From contig WGEM01000625.1 in NCBI GenBank assembly GCA_015492755.1, forward strand, positions 1 to 9,471: a stretch of DNA of 9,471 nt, read 5' to 3'. The translations under genes were made by a program, and so were the position numbers. Shown piece after piece: positions 6,686-9,471 of this stretch (position 1 is its first letter; each line of letters starts with the position of its first letter). Under the pieces are notes generated by a model that had not been told where the DNA came from, made no database searches, and saw only the letters and a program-made list of their open reading frames with translations. This DNA comes from Gemmatimonadota bacterium (GTDB taxonomy: Bacteria > Gemmatimonadota > Gemmatimonadetes > Longimicrobiales > Gaopeijiaceae).

Positions 6686-7620
6686 GCGTCGTCCGAGGGG
6701 TTCGGTTGCTTGCGTTGGCGCTCTTGTACGTGCCGGGAGAGTCGGTGGGACAAGATGCGGGCCGGTTCCAGGTCAGGCAGGCATAATCTGCCGGTGCTCG
6801 CCAGATGCACAAGGGCATCCGGGATCATTCCGATCACCTCGATGCGGCCGGCATGCCCGCCTCGGGCTCGTGCTTCTTCGTCGATGGCGTCGAACACATC
6901 CGCCGGCGAGACCCGTTCGGGGTCCTCCAGGTTCATGGAGACCTGCACGCGTCCGGCAGCAGGCAGCTCCAGGCCCAACGCCCTCAGACCCGGGAAGCCA
7001 CCCCCGCGCTCCCGGATGCTGGCGGCGATCTCCCGGGCGTCGGTGACGTCCAGGCCCTCCAGATCCACGTTCCAGGCCAGGAGCACCGGACGCGCGCCCA
7101 CGCAGGTCACGCCCGCGGTGGGGTGCGGCGCCCATGCGCCCTTGGGGACGTCGGGCATGCGCTCTGCGGGGAATCCCGCCGCCAGAGCCTCGAAGCCACC
7201 CCGCCGCAACTCCGCCAGTCCACGCCCCGGAGGGTTCGACGCGCGTCCGTAGAAGTAGACGGGCATACCCATGCGCGCGATGGCACGCCCCACATCGTGG
7301 GCCAGCTCCACGGCCTCTTCCATGGTCACGTCGTGGAGCGGCACGAAGGGCAACACGTCCAACGCTCCCACCCTGGGATGAACCCCCTGGTGTCTCCGGA
7401 GGTCGATGCGCTCCATCGCCAGACGGGCCGCCTCCAACGACGCCCTCCGCACCGACTCGGGATCACCGACGAAGGTGATCACGCTGCGGTGGTGGTCCGG
7501 ATCCGCGGTCCGGTCCAGCACTTCCGCGCCTACCCGCTCCACCGCCTCCACAACCTCATCGAGAAAGGAGGGGTCCCGCCCCTCCGAAAAGTTGGGCACC
7601 GCCTCGATGACCTTGACCAT
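6682..7620 (-). CDS. ftcD: Glutamate formimidoyltransferase (stand-alone)
   Basis: The 312-residue protein matches the formiminotransferase part of FTCD over its full length. It starts with VPNFSEGRD (8-16), then HRSVITFVG (44-52), the hallmark RRHQGVHPRVGALDVLPFVP (75-94) in which His-81 aligns with the catalytic His-82 of the mammalian enzyme, and a C-terminal subdomain with VQVSMNLEDPERVSPADVFDAI (225-246). It transfers the formimino group from N-formimino-glutamate to tetrahydrofolate in histidine breakdown, or formyl groups in the reverse direction. There is no cyclodeaminase domain, so that step would need another protein. No hut genes are nearby. The ATG at 7620 is the only start consistent with the conserved N-terminus. 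Its stop overlaps the next gene by four bases (ATGA). The last 20 or so residues are basic and unlike the family core. Confidence 0.93.
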   Translation of the reverse strand: MVKVIEAVPNFSEGRDPSFLDEVVEAVERVGAEVLDRTADPDHHRSVITFVGDPESVRRASLEAARLAMERIDLRRHQGVHPRVGALDVLPFVPLHDVTMEEAVELAHDVGRAIARMGMPVYFYGRASNPPGRGLAELRRGGFEALAAGFPAERMPDVPKGAWAPHPTAGVTCVGARPVLLAWNVDLEGLDVTDAREIAASIRERGGGFPGLRALGLELPAAGRVQVSMNLEDPERVSPADVFDAIDEEARARGGHAGRIEVIGMIPDALVHLASTGRLCLPDLEPARILSHRLSRHVQERQRKQPNPSDDA

Positions 7621-7626
7621 GGACCC

Positions 7627-7632
7627 AAGGTA
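7627..7632 (-). promoter_or_regulatory. Candidate -10 element for a leaderless ftcD transcript
   Basis: On the minus strand TACCTT (fits TAnnnT) ends seven bases before the A of the ATG at 7620, so transcription would start at the start codon itself. The gene has only a weak TTGGG upstream and no real Shine-Dalgarno, which fits a leaderless message. No convincing -35 box is seen, so this is tentative. Confidence 0.3.
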
Positions 7633-7684
7633 ACGACTTCGGCGCAGAGGATTCGAGCGGGGAGGTTCCGGCGCCGCGGCCCCC

Positions 7685-8806
7685 TCAGCGCCCCGGCGCC
7701 AGGTTGGGATTGCCCGCCTGAAGCTGGTACGCCCAGTCGAAGATCATGATGGCGTCGTCGTTCTGGTCGAAGCCCAGGAGCACCACGCGGATCGCGGCGT
7801 AGTGGGTGGCTCCGTCGTCACCCACCACCCGCAGCGCGTAGGTGGTCTGCGGCTCGAGCGCCAGATCGGAAGTGACGTACCCGAGGGTGGGCGCCACCGC
7901 CAGCTCGGTGCATCCAGCGTCCGCGCCGGGTCCGCAACGGAGCGCGGTGGTCTCAAACCCCACCGGATACACCTCGGTGCCCGGCCCCGGCACCAGCCAC
8001 CAGCCGTTGGCATCCACCTCGAGGCGAACGTGCCGCTCTGCCGCGTCGCCGCTCACCACCGGGTTGCTCCGCTCGTCGGGCCGGAAGCGGAAGCCCGACT
8101 GCTGCGGCCTGGCGAAATAGTCGTAGAGCCACTCGCCGTGGAAGTCCGGACGGGGCGTGCCCTGCCCCAGCGCGCTGGGATCGCCTTCGTGTCCGTATAC
8201 GTCCACCGCGGTGACGAAATAGCGGACCGTCTTTCCGTTCTCCGCCCGCTCGTCCAGGAAGGCTTCGGAGTCGGTCTCCCCCACCAGGAATGCGCTGTCA
8301 CCGTCGCCGTCCTGGTACACACGGTAGAAGGAGAAATCCTCGTCCTGGCGTGCGTTGTCGTCCCAGAGGAGGTAGATGGCGCCGTCCAGCGCCACCACCG
8401 TCAGGAGCTGAGGCGGCGGCGGCCCGTCCATCGGCGGAACCTCCACCACCACGCTGGACTCGCTGGCCGCCTCCTCCCCGGAGTCGGGGTCGTAGGCCGC
8501 CACGTAATACTCATACGTGGCCCCCTCGACGATGTTGGCGTCGTCGTAGAAGCAACTCCCTTCCACGCAGTTGGTGACCTCGGCGATGAGGAAGAAGTCC
8601 GGATCTTCCGTGCGGCGCGAGTAGACCCGGAAGGACTCGCCGTTCCAGGAAGCCGACAGCCTCCACCGCACGGTTACCACGCCCGCGTAGTAGCTGGCGT
8701 CCAGATCCACGGGAGGTGCGGGCGCGTCGTCGAAGACGAAGATGTCCGAGTCGCACGCCGTCAGCGCGGCCGCACCCATCCAGGCGATCATCCAGAGCCG
8801 ATTCAT
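7685..8806 (-). CDS. Lipoprotein with two fibronectin type III-like domains
   Basis: The 373-residue precursor begins MNRLWMIAWMGAAALTACDS. This is a short lipoprotein signal peptide with lipobox LTAC, so Cys-18 would be lipidated and the protein held in the envelope. Two FN3-like beta-sandwich domains follow (about 30-123 and 131-218); their strands include VTVRWRLS and YEYYVAAYDPDSG in the first, and IYLLWDD and VRYFVTAVDVYGHEG in the second. A C-terminal region (about 220-365), starting FHGEWLYDYFARPQQSGFRF, is rich in beta-strand patterns and not recognised. Cys pairs at 80/85 and 291/299 could form disulphides. The ATG at 8806 was preferred over the upstream frame from 8851 because it starts the signal peptide and has AAGGAG seven bases upstream. 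Function is unknown; FN3 domains usually bind proteins or glycans. It lies between an lptD-like gene and ftcD. Confidence 0.85.
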   Translation of the reverse strand: MNRLWMIAWMGAAALTACDSDIFVFDDAPAPPVDLDASYYAGVVTVRWRLSASWNGESFRVYSRRTEDPDFFLIAEVTNCVEGSCFYDDANIVEGATYEYYVAAYDPDSGEEAASESSVVVEVPPMDGPPPPQLLTVVALDGAIYLLWDDNARQDEDFSFYRVYQDGDGDSAFLVGETDSEAFLDERAENGKTVRYFVTAVDVYGHEGDPSALGQGTPRPDFHGEWLYDYFARPQQSGFRFRPDERSNPVVSGDAAERHVRLEVDANGWWLVPGPGTEVYPVGFETTALRCGPGADAGCTELAVAPTLGYVTSDLALEPQTTYALRVVGDDGATHYAAIRVVLLGFDQNDDAIMIFDWAYQLQAGNPNLAPGR

Positions 8807-8819
8807 CCTCCGTCTCCTT
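8807..8819 (-). promoter_or_regulatory. Ribosome binding site fixing the lipoprotein start
   Basis: On the minus strand AAGGAGACGGAGG runs straight into the ATG at 8806. AAGGAG has the ideal 7-nt spacing, while the second GGAGG is too close to act alone. This supports the start that yields the signal peptide. Confidence 0.6.
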
Positions 8820-8869
8820 CCCTCACGTGGAGCACCTCTCTCACCGGGCATCTAAGCAACGCCCGTACC

Positions 8870-8905
8870 GAACCGCAGGTTCTTTTCCCCCAACGAGTTC
8901 ACTCG
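8870..8905. promoter_or_regulatory. Two perfect small dyads upstream of the lipoprotein gene
   Basis: GAACCGCAGGTTC (8870-8882, arms of 5, centre 3) and CGAGTTCACTCG (8894-8905, arms of 5, centre 2) lie 64-99 bases before the lipoprotein start. Their centres are about 23.5 bp apart, roughly two helical turns. They could be operator half-sites or small RNA hairpins. No clear promoter accompanies them, and short dyads are expected by chance. Confidence 0.25.
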
Positions 8906-8961
8906 ACTGACGGCAGCGATACTGTCCTCTCCGGGGGACGTCTAGGTGGCGGCGGAGGACG

Positions 8962-9471
8962 TCAGCGGCGCCGAGGAGCGAGCCCCGCATCCAGGTTGCG
9001 CTGCTCGTAGTCGAACTTCAGATCGGCGTTGTCCAGGAGGCTCACCTCGAAGCGGAACGACCAGTTCCCCGTGGCGGTCTGCAGGAAGTCGAAGTGGGCC
9101 TGCCAGCGATGCAGGTCGCGGGTGAGGCGGATGGTGTGATCATTGAACGCGCCCCGTTCCAGATCGTACGCCGTGCGCCAGCTCACGTCCCAGTGTTCCG
9201 TGGGTCGGAGGGTCACCGTACCGGTGAGCATCTGGCTGGCGGGAGCCTCGGGGTCACGCGGGCGCTGCAGCGAGTACGACAGGTTGGCGTTCCAGCCCCC
9301 ACGCGAGGAGCGAGCCCTCCGGGTGGGAGCGGACCGGGGGCGACTGGAGCGCGGCACGATGGACGCCTCGTCGGTGGCGCCCACGGGCTGGAAGCGATCG
9401 GCGGTGCCCGCGTCTTCCTCGGCCGCCTCGTCCTCATCCTCCTCCCCCTGATCGCCGCGGGCAAGTCCCAG
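8962..9471 (-). CDS. C-terminal part of LptD-like outer-membrane protein (5' end outside window)
   Basis: The last 169 residues of a protein entering from the right are seen. Residues 1-60 of this fragment are an acidic patch (GEEDEDEAAEED) followed by a basic Ser/Arg-rich stretch (SSRPRSAPTRRARSSRGG). Then come alternating amphipathic beta-strands: WNANLSYSLQRP, LTGTVTLRPTEHWDVSWRTAYDLE, HTIRLTRDLHRWQAHFDFLQ, and NWSFRFEVSLLDNADLKFDYEQ. The RLTRDLHRWQAHFDF and later LxDNADLKFDY pattern resembles the C-terminal barrel of LptD of the Bacteroidetes type, which inserts lipopolysaccharide into the outer leaflet with LptE. The protein ends in LAPRRR instead of the usual terminal aromatic. Another outer-membrane barrel family cannot be excluded from a fragment. 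It stops 155 nt before the lipoprotein gene. Confidence 0.65.
   Translation of the reverse strand: MGLARGDQGEEDEDEAAEEDAGTADRFQPVGATDEASIVPRSSRPRSAPTRRARSSRGGWNANLSYSLQRPRDPEAPASQMLTGTVTLRPTEHWDVSWRTAYDLERGAFNDHTIRLTRDLHRWQAHFDFLQTATGNWSFRFEVSLLDNADLKFDYEQRNLDAGLAPRRR

Noticed and set aside
4205..7252. A 1015-residue open frame on the plus strand
   Set aside because: It lies antisense to the prenyl synthase, TPR and ftcD genes, all of which have clear family motifs. It is His/Arg/Leu/Val-rich low-complexity sequence, as expected from the complement of GC-rich codons. It has no ribosome binding site or recognisable domain.
8906..8961. Possible terminator after the lptD-like gene (GTCCTC and GAGGAC arms)
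   Set aside because: The arms are only 6 bp with a loop of about 25 bases and no U tract, so it is too weak to call.
7802..9010. A 402-residue plus-strand frame
   Set aside because: It is antisense to the lipoprotein gene, which has a signal peptide, lipobox and strong ribosome binding site. The antisense frame has none of these.

Overview
The window is GC-rich, roughly two-thirds G+C by eye, and densely coded. It holds eight protein genes, two of them cut by the window edges, and no RNA gene, CRISPR array or mobile element that I can see. The gene content is that of a diderm (outer-membrane) bacterium: a PpiD/SurA-type periplasmic folding factor, the C-terminus of a probable LptD-like outer-membrane protein, a lipoprotein, a TatA and a long-chain polyprenyl synthase. 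The style (acidic TPR proteins, a lone formiminotransferase, an LptD tail of the Bacteroidetes type) suggests Gemmatimonadota or a nearby phylum. That placement is inference; nothing in the window proves the taxonomy.

Left part (1-2952). A TPR gene with an acidic, repeat-rich linker reads leftward off the window (1-790). It is divergent from a 611-residue PpiD-like peptidyl-prolyl isomerase/chaperone gene (1044-2879). The space between them carries two back-to-back sigma70-like promoters, one with a perfect TTGACA box. The chaperone gene ends at a 14-bp perfect hairpin (2920-2952) shared with the convergent tatA gene.

Central and right part (2995-9471). Seven genes all read on the minus strand. 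In transcription order they are the lptD-like 3' end, an FN3-type lipoprotein, glutamate formimidoyltransferase, a 680-residue TPR protein with a 20-residue tandem repeat, a polyprenyl diphosphate synthase, a DUF4321 small membrane protein, and tatA. From formimidoyltransferase to DUF4321 the genes are packed as in an operon: an ATGA overlap, a stop codon abutting the next ATG, then an 8-nt gap in which the stop codon overlaps the next Shine-Dalgarno. The run mixes envelope biogenesis (LptD, lipoprotein, Tat, quinone side chain) with one-carbon/histidine metabolism.

The least explained parts are the two TPR proteins. Each has its own in-frame minisatellite, and both carry a short acidic 'LP-[D/T]-[F/Y]' motif in the disordered linker. 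The other notable point is the tight translational linkage of the repeat-bearing TPR protein to formimidoyltransferase on one side and the prenyl synthase on the other.
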